A DNA stretch of 64,000 bases from WRIS01 sp964345475 (lineage in GTDB: Bacteria > Actinomycetota > Coriobacteriia > Coriobacteriales > Eggerthellaceae). A program made the translations under genes and the position numbers. Positions 8,606 to 15,751 of the stretch are shown piece by piece (position 1 is the stretch's first letter; each line of letters opens with the position of its first letter). The notes beneath the pieces were generated by a model. It was not told the DNA's origin. It ran no database searches and worked only from the letters and a program-made list of their open reading frames with translations. Where the stretch lies: NCBI GenBank assembly GCA_964345475.1, contig CAYFQW010000006.1:12285-76284 (forward strand). Direction: 5' to 3'.

Positions 8606-9301
8606 ATGATCAAGACGACGGAATGCCCTTGCTGCAGCGCCAACGTTTCAGCCTTTGCCGTGGCCTGTCCAACCTGCGGCTTTCCCGTCGTCCTACATGC
8701 AAGCATGGTTGGTAAGTTTGAGCAGCAAGGCAATGACCCGCTTGAGCTTGTAGCCATGAACCCGCATACCCCGGCGATTATGCTTGACATGCTTCTTGCT
8801 AACGAAGATCCATATGTGCGGGTAGCCTTGGCTAGAAACCCCAACGCATCCGAAGGCTTGTTGCTCCGAATTGCCGATGACAGAGATTCTCGTGTTCGAG
8901 CGGAGTTGGCATCCAGTCCATATCTGACAGTCAGATGTATGGAGAAGCTGACGAATGATAGTGACTCGGATGTTTTGAACGCTCTGCTTCTGAACCCGTC
9001 AACGCCTACGTACATACTGCAAGAAGTCGAGATGCAATTGGCGAGCTGCGAAGCGCTAAGCGACGACGATTACGATGAAGATTACAGCTATGGCGACGAT
9101 GACTACGGATACGCCTCATCGAATGTCTCAACTGATGACTTCGGGAATCAGTATTACAGATATGGCGATACCTATCTGCCATATCACGATGGCAGAATCG
9201 AGTATGACGGCAAATCTTATGACGTCATGGAGGGAGACGAATATGGCGGAGAAACAATGTATTTTGATGAGGACAACGGATGGCTGACGGAGCTGCCGTA
9301 A
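8606..9301 (+). CDS. Zinc-ribbon and LRV-repeat protein with acidic Tyr-rich tail
   Basis: A good ribosome site (AGGAGA) precedes the ATG. Residues 7-20 form a zinc ribbon (CPCC, CPTCG). Residues about 45-140 are leucine-rich-variant repeats (NPHTPAIMLDMLLANEDPYV, then NPNASEGLLLRIADDRDSRV and more), an alpha-solenoid thought to bind protein or nucleic acid. The tail from about 150 is strongly acidic and tyrosine-rich (DDDYDEDYSYGDDDYGY). It follows the SLOG gene by 26 bp and closes the operon; the ankyrin gene converges on it. An acidic tail after a solenoid suggests an adaptor or a DNA mimic, but this is speculation. The repeats are clear; the function is unknown. Confidence 0.78.
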   Translation: MIKTTECPCCSANVSAFAVACPTCGFPVVLHASMVGKFEQQGNDPLELVAMNPHTPAIMLDMLLANEDPYVRVALARNPNASEGLLLRIADDRDSRVRAELASSPYLTVRCMEKLTNDSDSDVLNALLLNPSTPTYILQEVEMQLASCEALSDDDYDEDYSYGDDDYGYASSNVSTDDFGNQYYRYGDTYLPYHDGRIEYDGKSYDVMEGDEYGGETMYFDEDNGWLTELP

Positions 9302-9374
9302 GACAACTCCGTCAATAACGACTTGACTTTGCACATATAAACGAGAGGCGTATTGAATGTAATCTCGGGCTTTG

Positions 9375-10724
9375 CTAGAAGCTGAAACCTTGGGCTTCCA
9401 ATCTTGCTCTGCCACTGTTTGTAAGCCTTGCAGGAATGAGCGAATGCTCGTATAAGTGCCGTTCTGTGAGGTCTTGTGGCCTAAGCGTGACTTCACGAGA
9501 AAGCGTACGACCATAGGCGGTGTAGTAATCGCTGTATTGCAGCACGCAATTCATCGCATAAAGGTCTCTTACGTCGGCTCCATAACGGAGAAGCAGCTCG
9601 ACAATGTCACCCTCTGGCGCTCCTTTGCCACAAGTCCAGCTTATAGCCGTATATCCCTGTGAATCTCGATTGTTGACATCGGCACCATTGGCAAGAAGCA
9701 CTTTTGCCGCCGTGTCGTTCTGGTAAAAGGCTGCATCCGACAATGCCGCGGAACCATCATTACCCCTGTGATTAACATCTGCGCCCGCGTCCAAAAGCAG
9801 CTGAATCTTTCTCTCGATGTCTATCCAGCTTACAGCTGCATAACGTAGAGGTGCTTGTCCGCTGTCATCGACCTGGTTCACATCTGCGCCAAGCGATAAC
9901 AGGTACTCAACAATTTCGGCAGAGGAATCGACGCATGCCGACATGAGCATCGATCGCTGCTGCATATCACCAACTTTCATCCTCATGTTGATGTATTCGC
10001 GAACCGTTTCCTCATGCGCCTTGAGCACTTCTATGTCGTTCAACGTGCAGGCCAAGAAGCAGTTCATGGTAACCGTGTTGAAGTCGCCGTCAGCCAGCGG
10101 ATTCATCTCCTCGCGCCAGGCCGCGCGCTTCATACCTTGCTGCTGAAGCTTCCCATCGAAAGCTCTCTTCTTGTTTGCTACAACGCTGAGTCCCTGCTCC
10201 AGGGCCGCATACATTTCGTCATGACTTTCGATTTCAACATCCACGCCGGAGTCCAACATGTACTGTTCGAACTCGCTTGGGGCGGCCTTTCTGCTTGCTG
10301 CAATATCGCGTGCGCTCAGCCCCTGTTTGTTCCGTACTCCCACATCTGCACCTGACTCGACGAGAACTATGACGGCCCTTTCACCGTTAGAATTCACGTT
10401 TTCGCCCTTGAGTATCTCCATTAGCGGAGTATTTCCTTCGAGGTCAGTCGCGTTTACGTCAGCACCAAAATGAATAAGCAAGCTAACAAGTGCACTTCTT
10501 TGCAATAGAACAAGGTGGTCCGACCATCCGAGGACACTTCGTTGGGATTTGCGCCATCTCTTAAGAGTTGGATTGCCCGATCAAAGTCACCAGCCTCGCA
10601 TGCTACGGCGAGTTCGGTTGTTCTTGGCTGAGCGGCACCTGTGGTACTGCTCATATTGTCTGAGCTGTTCGTAGCAACTGGCGAGCTACTGTTTTGCTTC
10701 TTAAAAAAAATCGAAGAGACCCAT
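9375..10724 (-). pseudogene. Ankyrin-repeat protein gene with two frameshifts
   Basis: A ribosome site (GGGAGG) precedes an ATG at 10724 encoding MGLFDFF, which stops at once inside a T8 run (10703-10710). Removing one T gives MGLFDFFKKQNSS and joins the frame that contains an ATG at 10654 (MSSTTGAAQ, then an ankyrin-like AVACEAGDFDRAIQLLRDGA). Near 10505 that frame is lost in mid-repeat and ankyrin sequence resumes in another frame (SLLIHFGADVNATDLEGNTPL). It then runs 376 codons to 9375 with at least five further repeats such as IVEYLLSLGADVNQVDDSG. The intact product would be near 450 residues, a cytoplasmic binding scaffold. It could be a decayed gene, a sequence with two indel errors, or a gene controlled by slippage at the T run. 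It converges on the defence operon and has lower GC than the flanking phage genes. Confidence 0.75.
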
Positions 10725-10878
10725 GCTACCTCCCGCTAATAGACGCCAAGGCGTATATGCCAAGGTGGAAATTCTTTTGCCTGAATGGCATTCTACTACC
10801 TGCTGTTTTGTAACCACCAGAAGATTCCTTGCGCGAGCGCGTTGAACCGCCTCTCCACCTTGTGACACGCTGCGACGA

Positions 10879-10904
10879 TGCCCGTACCGGTAAAGGTGCG
10901 GGCA
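10879..10904 (+). terminator. Hairpin upstream of the phage structural operon
   Basis: TGCCCGTACC pairs with GGTGCGGGCA (10 bp, one G-U) around a 6-nt loop and is followed by TTGTTC. It lies 46 bp before the scaffold gene. It could be a weak terminator that insulates the phage genes, or a leader hairpin on their transcript. The 225 bp between the ankyrin gene start and the scaffold start hold no other gene that I can see. Confidence 0.45.
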
Positions 10905-10949
10905 TTGTTCGTCTCTGCCCGCCTGGACTGACGAAAGGCAGGCAGGAAC

Positions 10950-11489
10950 ATGGACGGTGAGACCAATGGCAGCCAGGAAGCCACGCAGGGTGCGCAGGAC
11001 ACGTCGCAACAGCAGGGCCAAGAGCAGCAGGAAACGCAGCAGGGCCAGTCGCAGGTAGGCGGCAACGAGACCGACTACGAGAAGCAGATCGCCGAGCGCG
11101 ACGAGAAGATCGCATCTCTCGAGGCGCAGGTGGCCGAGGCGGCCAAGAACGCCGAGACCGCCGAGCAGCTGCGCGGAGAGATCGCGGAGCTCAGGGCCCA
11201 GGGCGAGAGCGACCGGATCGACTTCAAGCTGCAGCTCGCGGGCGTGCGCAACGTGAAGGCGGCACGCGCCCTTCTCGCGGACCACGACAACGACGTGGAC
11301 AAGCTCAAGGAGGCCGAGCCCTGGCTCTTCGAGGCATCCGGCAAGCACGCCAAGAGCGGTGCTGGTACTGGCTTCGGCGCGACCGGGCTTCCCAACGCGG
11401 GCGCCGCGTCCGACGAGGGCAAGACGCTAAAGCACTGGCGCGAGATCGCGGGCCTCACCGACGACGATTCCGACAAGAAGCAGGACTAA
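10950..11489 (+). CDS. Phage capsid scaffolding protein (GP20-like)
   Basis: The 179-residue protein has a Gln-rich, low-complexity N-terminus, then a charged coiled coil (YEKQIAERDEKIASLEAQVAEA-like, about 40-95). Its C-terminal half has a mobile, acidic character typical of phage scaffolds of the GP20/DUF4355 type. It lies directly upstream of the major capsid gene, the normal position. A scaffold guides procapsid assembly and then leaves the head. The start is supported by AGGCAGG upstream. Normally terminase, portal and a minor head protein would come before it; here an ankyrin pseudogene does. Assignment rests on composition and position rather than on a signature motif. Confidence 0.78.
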   Translation: MDGETNGSQEATQGAQDTSQQQGQEQQETQQGQSQVGGNETDYEKQIAERDEKIASLEAQVAEAAKNAETAEQLRGEIAELRAQGESDRIDFKLQLAGVRNVKAARALLADHDNDVDKLKEAEPWLFEASGKHAKSGAGTGFGATGLPNAGAASDEGKTLKHWREIAGLTDDDSDKKQD

Positions 11490-11507
11490 GACGAGGAGGG
11501 CTGAACA

Positions 11508-12386
11508 ATGCCTAACAGCATCGCATTCGCACGCAACTATACCTCGGTGATCGACGAGGTGTACCAGAGGGCGTCCGTCTCGGGCGTGCTCAACTCCGGC
11601 CGCCGCATGGTGCGAGCCGGGCACAACGCAAAGGAGATCCTCATCCCCAAGATCTCCGTCACGGGCCTCGGGAACTACACCCGCAACGTGGGCTACAAGA
11701 CCGGCGCCATCACCTACGAGTTCGAGACCAAGACCTTCAACTACGACCGTGGCATCCGCCTGTTCGCCGACGTGATGGACGTCGAGGAGGCGGGCGTGAA
11801 CGACTGCTTCGTGGAGGCCGGCGCGGAGCTCCAGCGCACGCAGGTGGCCCCGGAGGCCGACGCCTTTACCTTCGCGCAGATTGCATCGCACACGGGTGTG
11901 ACCGTGACGCCGGAGGACCTCTCGGAGGCCACGGCCACCGACATCCTGCAGGCGCTTCGCGAGGTGACGAGCGCCATGGACGAGAAGCAGGTGACGCTCG
12001 GGAGCCGCTACCTCTTCATCACTCCGACGCTCAAGGGCGTGCTGGACGACTATTCCTACGCCAACCCCACCATGAGCAACCGAGTGCTGGAGCGCTTCGC
12101 CCGCGTGGTCGAGGTGCCGCAGGTGCGCTTCTACACCAAGATCGACCTTAAGAGCGGCGACACCGAGTTCGGTTACGCCAAGGCGGCCGCCGGCAAGGAC
12201 ATCAACTTCATGGTCGTGGAGAAGTCCGCCGTGATCAAGTTCGACAAGCACGTGGCGTCGCGCGTGTTCAGCCCGGACGAGCTCGAGAGCCTGGACAGCT
12301 ACATGATGAAGTACCGCAAGTACGGCATCGTGGAGCTCTTCGACAACAAGCTCGACGGCGTGTACGTCTCGGCGGCGACGGAGTAG
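11508..12386 (+). CDS. Phage major capsid protein
   Basis: The 292-residue protein starts after a strong ribosome site (GAGGAGG), 18 bp beyond the scaffold gene. Its sequence (SIAFARNYTSVIDEVYQRAS at the N-terminus, then YEFETKTFNYDRGIRLFADVMD and later LFITPTLKGVLDD) fits HK97-fold coat proteins of the group that uses a separate scaffold. It has no fused delta domain or protease site that I can see. It would form the icosahedral shell together with the scaffold product. Gene order scaffold, capsid, connector is conserved in A118-like and related siphophages. Length is usual for the group, so the gene looks intact. Confidence 0.88.
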   Translation: MPNSIAFARNYTSVIDEVYQRASVSGVLNSGRRMVRAGHNAKEILIPKISVTGLGNYTRNVGYKTGAITYEFETKTFNYDRGIRLFADVMDVEEAGVNDCFVEAGAELQRTQVAPEADAFTFAQIASHTGVTVTPEDLSEATATDILQALREVTSAMDEKQVTLGSRYLFITPTLKGVLDDYSYANPTMSNRVLERFARVVEVPQVRFYTKIDLKSGDTEFGYAKAAAGKDINFMVVEKSAVIKFDKHVASRVFSPDELESLDSYMMKYRKYGIVELFDNKLDGVYVSAATE

Positions 12387-12388
12387 CC

Positions 12389-12730
12389 GTGGCCTCCGCC
12401 GTGACATACGAGTTCTACCAGGACACCTACGGGGGCGGCCTTTCCGAGGCCGCCTTCGCGGCGTCTCTGCCCATGGCCGAGGCGCACGTGCGGTGGCTCT
12501 GCGAGCTGCGCGGGGCCGACGAGGAGAGCAGGCGCTTCATGCGGGCCGTGTGCGCGGCGCTTGAGGCGTTCGCCGAGTACGGCGCGGGCGAGGTCGGCGG
12601 CTACACGATCGGCGAGTTCAGCGTGAAGAACTACGCATCGCAGCAGACGACCGGCGAGGAGCTGGCGACCGCCGCCGCGCTGCGCGAGCTCGGGCTCTCG
12701 GGCATGGCGTTCACGGGGGTGTGCCGATGA
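12389..12730 (+). CDS. Phage head-tail connector protein
   Basis: A GTG start follows GGAG, 2 bp after the capsid stop, giving 113 residues. The chain is mostly helical (EAAFAASLPMAEAHVRWLCE, FMRAVCAALEAFAEYG), with a C-terminal beta-like stretch around YTIGEFSVKNYAS. This is the pattern of small connector proteins that sit under the portal ring and prepare it for tail attachment. The stop overlaps the next ATG (ATGA at 12727). Position directly after the capsid gene supports the role; similarity at sequence level is only general. Confidence 0.65.
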   Translation: MASAVTYEFYQDTYGGGLSEAAFAASLPMAEAHVRWLCELRGADEESRRFMRAVCAALEAFAEYGAGEVGGYTIGEFSVKNYASQQTTGEELATAAALRELGLSGMAFTGVCR

Positions 12731-13053
12731 GGAGCATCCGGCCCATACCGCGCTCGGCGCTGCCCGACGTGATGACCGTGCGCACGCCGCTTGCAGACGG
12801 GACCTTCGAGGAGCCGCAGATCATCGCAAACGTGCGCTTCGAGCGGACGCAGAAGGTCTCCGAAGACGACCACCGCTCGGCCGACGCCGGCCAGGGAACC
12901 GTGTTCGTCGACGCGGTGAACTCCATCGGCGCGTTCGACGTGCCGGCGGGCTCGCGCGTCGCCGTGAGCGGGCACTCGATGATGGTGGCCGAGTCGCACG
13001 CGTGCTGCGACCTCTTTGGCCGCGTGCACCACTGGGAACTGAAGGTGAGGTGA
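12727..13053 (+). CDS. Phage minor capsid / head-closure protein
   Basis: The ATG at 12727 overlaps the previous stop. The 108-residue product begins MRSIRPIPRSALPD and is beta-rich (EEPQIIANVRFERTQKVS, GTVFVDAVNSIGAFDVPAGS). It resembles the putative minor capsid protein family (Minor_capsid_1 type) found third or fourth after the capsid gene in Gram-positive siphophages, a head-closure role. Beta-strand pattern, size and position are the evidence. A GTG six bases upstream is possible, but the ATGA coupling makes the ATG more likely. Confidence 0.68.
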   Translation: MRSIRPIPRSALPDVMTVRTPLADGTFEEPQIIANVRFERTQKVSEDDHRSADAGQGTVFVDAVNSIGAFDVPAGSRVAVSGHSMMVAESHACCDLFGRVHHWELKVR

Positions 13054-13059
13054 GCTGGC

Positions 13060-13446
13060 TTGCAGCTTTCCTTCTTGGTGGCGAAGGCCCTGCTAGAGGG
13101 CGACTTCGCAAGCTACTTCGCAAGTATTCCGTCGGCCGACGTGGAGCCCGAGCCCATCGTTCTGCGAGAGGGCAAATTCGAGCGCGTGAGCCGCATGGAG
13201 GCCGAGGAGCGCGGGACCGTCACCGTTACCGTGATGGTCGTGCGCGAGGTCGCGGCAACCGCAGAGGCCGACGCGCAGGCGTGCGAGAGGTGGATCCGTT
13301 CTTACGGCTGGGAGCCGGTGGCGGAGAACGGTAGCTGGCGCATCGCGGGGCTCGACACCACGGCGCCGGCTTTCAAGGAAAGAGACGGGTCCGGGCGCCA
13401 CGTCTGGGCCTTCGACGTTGTGCTTACGGTGGTGAGGGGCATATGA
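13060..13446 (+). CDS. Phage tail-terminator / minor capsid-like protein
   Basis: This 128-residue product most likely starts at TTG 13060, with GAGGTGA seven bases upstream and the previous stop at 13053. The fold pattern is an N-terminal helix, then strands (TVTVTVMVVREVA, ACERWIRSYGWEPV, HVWAFDVVLTVVRGI), matching tail-terminator or minor capsid 3-type proteins that cap the tail tube next to the head. If that is right, the element retains the joint for a tail while lacking the tube and tape-measure genes. The stop overlaps the next ATG (13443). The function is moderately supported. Confidence 0.6.
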   Translation: MQLSFLVAKALLEGDFASYFASIPSADVEPEPIVLREGKFERVSRMEAEERGTVTVTVMVVREVAATAEADAQACERWIRSYGWEPVAENGSWRIAGLDTTAPAFKERDGSGRHVWAFDVVLTVVRGI

Positions 13447-13592
13447 GCGACAAGGGCAAGCGCGTGAACGCGTCCGGGCACCAGGCCGAGGCCACGGTGA
13501 AGCGGGCCCGGCCGTTCGGCAAGGACGACAAGGCGGCCCGGGAGTCGCAACGACGCGCGAGCGCCTACGGGCGAGCGAGGGGCAACGCATGA
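13443..13592 (+). CDS. Small basic phage protein, 49 aa
   Basis: This short gene is held by ATGA overlaps at both ends, to the tail-terminator-like gene and to the Dit gene. The product is hydrophilic and strongly basic (MSDKGKRVNASGHQ..., ending RASAYGRARGNA), without hydrophobic segments. I do not recognise it. It occupies the place where major tail protein, tail chaperones and tape measure should be, so it could be a remnant left by a deletion or a small tail-assembly factor. The coupling at both ends makes it likely to be translated. Confidence 0.6.
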   Translation: MSDKGKRVNASGHQAEATVKRARPFGKDDKAARESQRRASAYGRARGNA

Positions 13593-14308
13593 GGTCGATC
13601 GTGTACGCGGGGAACGACTTCTCCGAGATCTGCTCCGCCGAAGTAATCGAGCGGGCGGCCAATCCCATCGTCGCCGAGGCGATGGCGGTGCCTGGCCGCG
13701 CTGGTGCGCTTCTCATCTCCGGCTACATCCCGCCCGTCGACGTGCGGGTGCGTCTGTTCATGGACATGGGATACAACCCCGGCTTCACTGGCATGGCGCA
13801 GATGCGCGGCAAGGTGCGCCGGTGGCTGTCGTGGCCCAGCGGCGGGAGCCTGGTGCTGCCCGACGACCCCGAGGTCGAGTACCGCGACGCGATGCTCGTG
13901 GGCGCCTCCGACTGGTCCAACCTCTTCGAGGCCGGCGAGTGCACGCTGACCTTCACCCTGTTCGACCCCATCGGCTGGGGCGCGGAGCGCGTGGAGTGCA
14001 CGTCGCGCTTCGAGGTGGGGGGCGACTGGCCGACGCTGCCGGAGTTCCGCGTGGTGGCCTCCGCTGGGTCGTACCTGCAGGTGTCACTTCCCTCCGCCGG
14101 CAAGGGCATCCGCGTAGACTACGACTTCGCGGGCGGCGAGGCCGTGGTGATCGACTGCCAGGGCGAGACCGTCTTGATAAACGACATTGACGCGCGCGAC
14201 TGCGTGGCGCTGGCGAGCGACTTCTTCGCGCTCGAGCCCGGCGACTGCATCGTCTCCACTTCCAACTGCACCTACGTGGAGACGCGCTTCTCCGAGAGGT
14301 GGGCCTAG
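13589..14308 (+). CDS. Phage distal tail protein (Dit-like)
   Basis: The 239-residue product starts with an ATGA overlap. It reads SIVYAGNDFSEICSAEVIER and continues with MDMGYNPGFTGMAQMRGKVRRWLSW and LVLPDDPEVEYRDAMLVGAS. This is the N-terminal barrel of the siphophage tail component (Sipho_tail/Dit) family, followed by a galectin-like C-terminal part. Dit forms the hub between the tail tube and the tail tip or baseplate. Length is at the short end for the family. It is followed 1 bp later by the Tal gene, the standard order. Confidence 0.82.
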   Translation: MRSIVYAGNDFSEICSAEVIERAANPIVAEAMAVPGRAGALLISGYIPPVDVRVRLFMDMGYNPGFTGMAQMRGKVRRWLSWPSGGSLVLPDDPEVEYRDAMLVGASDWSNLFEAGECTLTFTLFDPIGWGAERVECTSRFEVGGDWPTLPEFRVVASAGSYLQVSLPSAGKGIRVDYDFAGGEAVVIDCQGETVLINDIDARDCVALASDFFALEPGDCIVSTSNCTYVETRFSERWA

Positions 14309-14309
14309 C

Positions 14310-15530
14310 ATGGCGAGCTCGGTGCCGACGCTCTACTGGTTCGACCGGTGGGACGAGCGGATCGGGCTCCTCCGCGTCGTGGGCGAGCTCGTCCATACGG
14401 AAGAGCTCAACGGCGAGGACACCCTGGAGTTCTGCAGCTACGAGGTGCCCGCCAAGGGCGATAGGCTGCTCTGGCTGGACAACGGGACCTGGCGCGAGCA
14501 CGTGGTCGTGAGGACCGACGAGCCGGTTGCCGGCCTTTGCAGCGTGTACGCGGAGTCTTCCCTGTGCGAGCTCTTGGACGATTTCATCGAGGAGGCGCAG
14601 CTCGTCAACCGCACGGCGGCCCAGGCATTGGCGGCCGTCTTGGCGCCGACACGCTGGTCCGTCACCTATTGCGCGAGTCTTGGCACCGCAGGGGCGCTCA
14701 TCTACCACCAGAACGCGCTCTGGGCGCTCCGGCGCGTGGCCGAAGTCTGGGGCGGCGAGGTGACGCCGATAATCACGGTCTCGAATGGCCGCGTTGCTTC
14801 GCGCTCGATCCGCCTGGACTCGCAGCGCGGCGAGTGGCGCGGGCTTCGTTTCACCTACGGCAAGAACATGGCCGGGTGCACGCGCACCGTGCTGGAGCAG
14901 GACGTGTACACCGCGCTCTACGGCTTCGGGGCGGGGCTTCCCTTCACCGACGAGGACGGCAACTACAAGGCCGGGTATAGGCGCAAGCTGACCTTCGGCG
15001 AGATCAACGGCGGGCTGAACTACGTGGCCGACGAGAGCGCCAAGCAGGTGTGGGGCCGCTGGAACGCGGACCGCACGGCCAAGGTGCACAGCTTCGGCCA
15101 GGTGACGTTCTCCGAGGTTACCGAGCCCGAGCGGCTGCTGGCGCTGACCAGGCAGGCGCTCGTTGAGGCGTCGCAGCCCAAGGTGAGCTACGAGGTGGAC
15201 GTGGCCGCCCTCGACGGCGACGACGCGGACCTGGGCGACACCGTGGCCGTGGTCGACACGAGCAGGTCGCCCGAGTGGCGGCTGACCGCCCGCGTCGTGC
15301 GGCGCGTGCGCACCTTCGGCGAGCGTGTGGTGGCAAGGGTGACGATCGGCACCGTGGAGCCCGTGGACTACGCGCAGGTGAGCGCATTGGCGGCCGACGT
15401 GGCCACGCTGAGGGACGACGTGGTTGGCATCGATGGCAACCTGACCACAGCGGCCTCGGTGACCGTGGTGGAGAACACCGTGACCACGGCGATCGACGAC
15501 CTGGACGAGCTCGGGGACTTGGACTTCTAA
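14310..15530 (+). CDS. Phage tail-associated / minor structural protein (Tal-like)
   Basis: The ATG at 14310 directly follows the Dit stop; in-frame upstream codons overlap Dit and are unlikely. The 406 residues match the N-terminal part of prophage tail endopeptidase/minor structural proteins: LYWFDRWDERIGLLRVVGEL, then EFCSYEVPAKGDRLLWLD and DLGDTVAVVDTSR. The first 370 residues are this gp27-like hub domain, and the end is a short helical extension (TLRDDVVGIDGNL). A fused peptidase or lysozyme domain, seen in longer Tal proteins, is absent. It should form the trimeric tail tip below Dit. Confidence 0.8.
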   Translation: MASSVPTLYWFDRWDERIGLLRVVGELVHTEELNGEDTLEFCSYEVPAKGDRLLWLDNGTWREHVVVRTDEPVAGLCSVYAESSLCELLDDFIEEAQLVNRTAAQALAAVLAPTRWSVTYCASLGTAGALIYHQNALWALRRVAEVWGGEVTPIITVSNGRVASRSIRLDSQRGEWRGLRFTYGKNMAGCTRTVLEQDVYTALYGFGAGLPFTDEDGNYKAGYRRKLTFGEINGGLNYVADESAKQVWGRWNADRTAKVHSFGQVTFSEVTEPERLLALTRQALVEASQPKVSYEVDVAALDGDDADLGDTVAVVDTSRSPEWRLTARVVRRVRTFGERVVARVTIGTVEPVDYAQVSALAADVATLRDDVVGIDGNLTTAASVTVVENTVTTAIDDLDELGDLDF

Positions 15531-15553
15531 GCCTTCATGCCCTGCATTGCCGA

Positions 15554-15709
15554 TTGAGCGGCTACGGGCGCGGCGCGTTGGAGCCGTGCGAGCGTCTGGT
15601 CCGCATCCTATTGAACGCGAAACGCGCCGCGCACGGGGCCGGACGTTGCGCGGCGTGGGCCTGCGGGCACGTGCTGGACGCCGCGCAACGCACGGAAGGC
15701 TTTCTGTGA
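15554..15709 (+). CDS. Possible small phage protein, about 51 aa
   Basis: Between the Tal gene and the fibre gene there are 220 bp. One frame reads from TTG 15554 to a stop at 15709, encoding LSGYGRGALEPCERLVRILL and on to HVLDAAQRTEGFL. The frame has a GC-rich third position like its neighbours, and the product looks like two amphipathic helices. There is no clear ribosome site, and the start is uncertain. The same stretch carries an 11-bp inverted repeat (15645-15655 with 15679-15689), so it could instead be a structured spacer. Confidence 0.3.
   Translation: MSGYGRGALEPCERLVRILLNAKRAAHGAGRCAAWACGHVLDAAQRTEGFL
15645..15689. repeat. Perfect 11-bp inverted repeat before the fibre gene
   Basis: GTTGCGCGGCG at 15645-15655 and CGCCGCGCAAC at 15679-15689 are exact reverse complements around 23 bases. 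The hairpin sits 63 bp before the fibre ATG at 15752. No T-run follows, so a factor-independent terminator is unlikely; mRNA processing or translational control is possible. Confidence 0.5.
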
Positions 15710-15751
15710 CATGGCAGCATGCTGTTGCCACCAGATGACGAAGGGGGCAGC

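Noticed and set aside
13953..15731. A 592-codon reverse frame opposite Dit and Tal genes
   Set aside because: The product is Arg/His-rich low complexity without motifs; forward genes are coupled and recognised.
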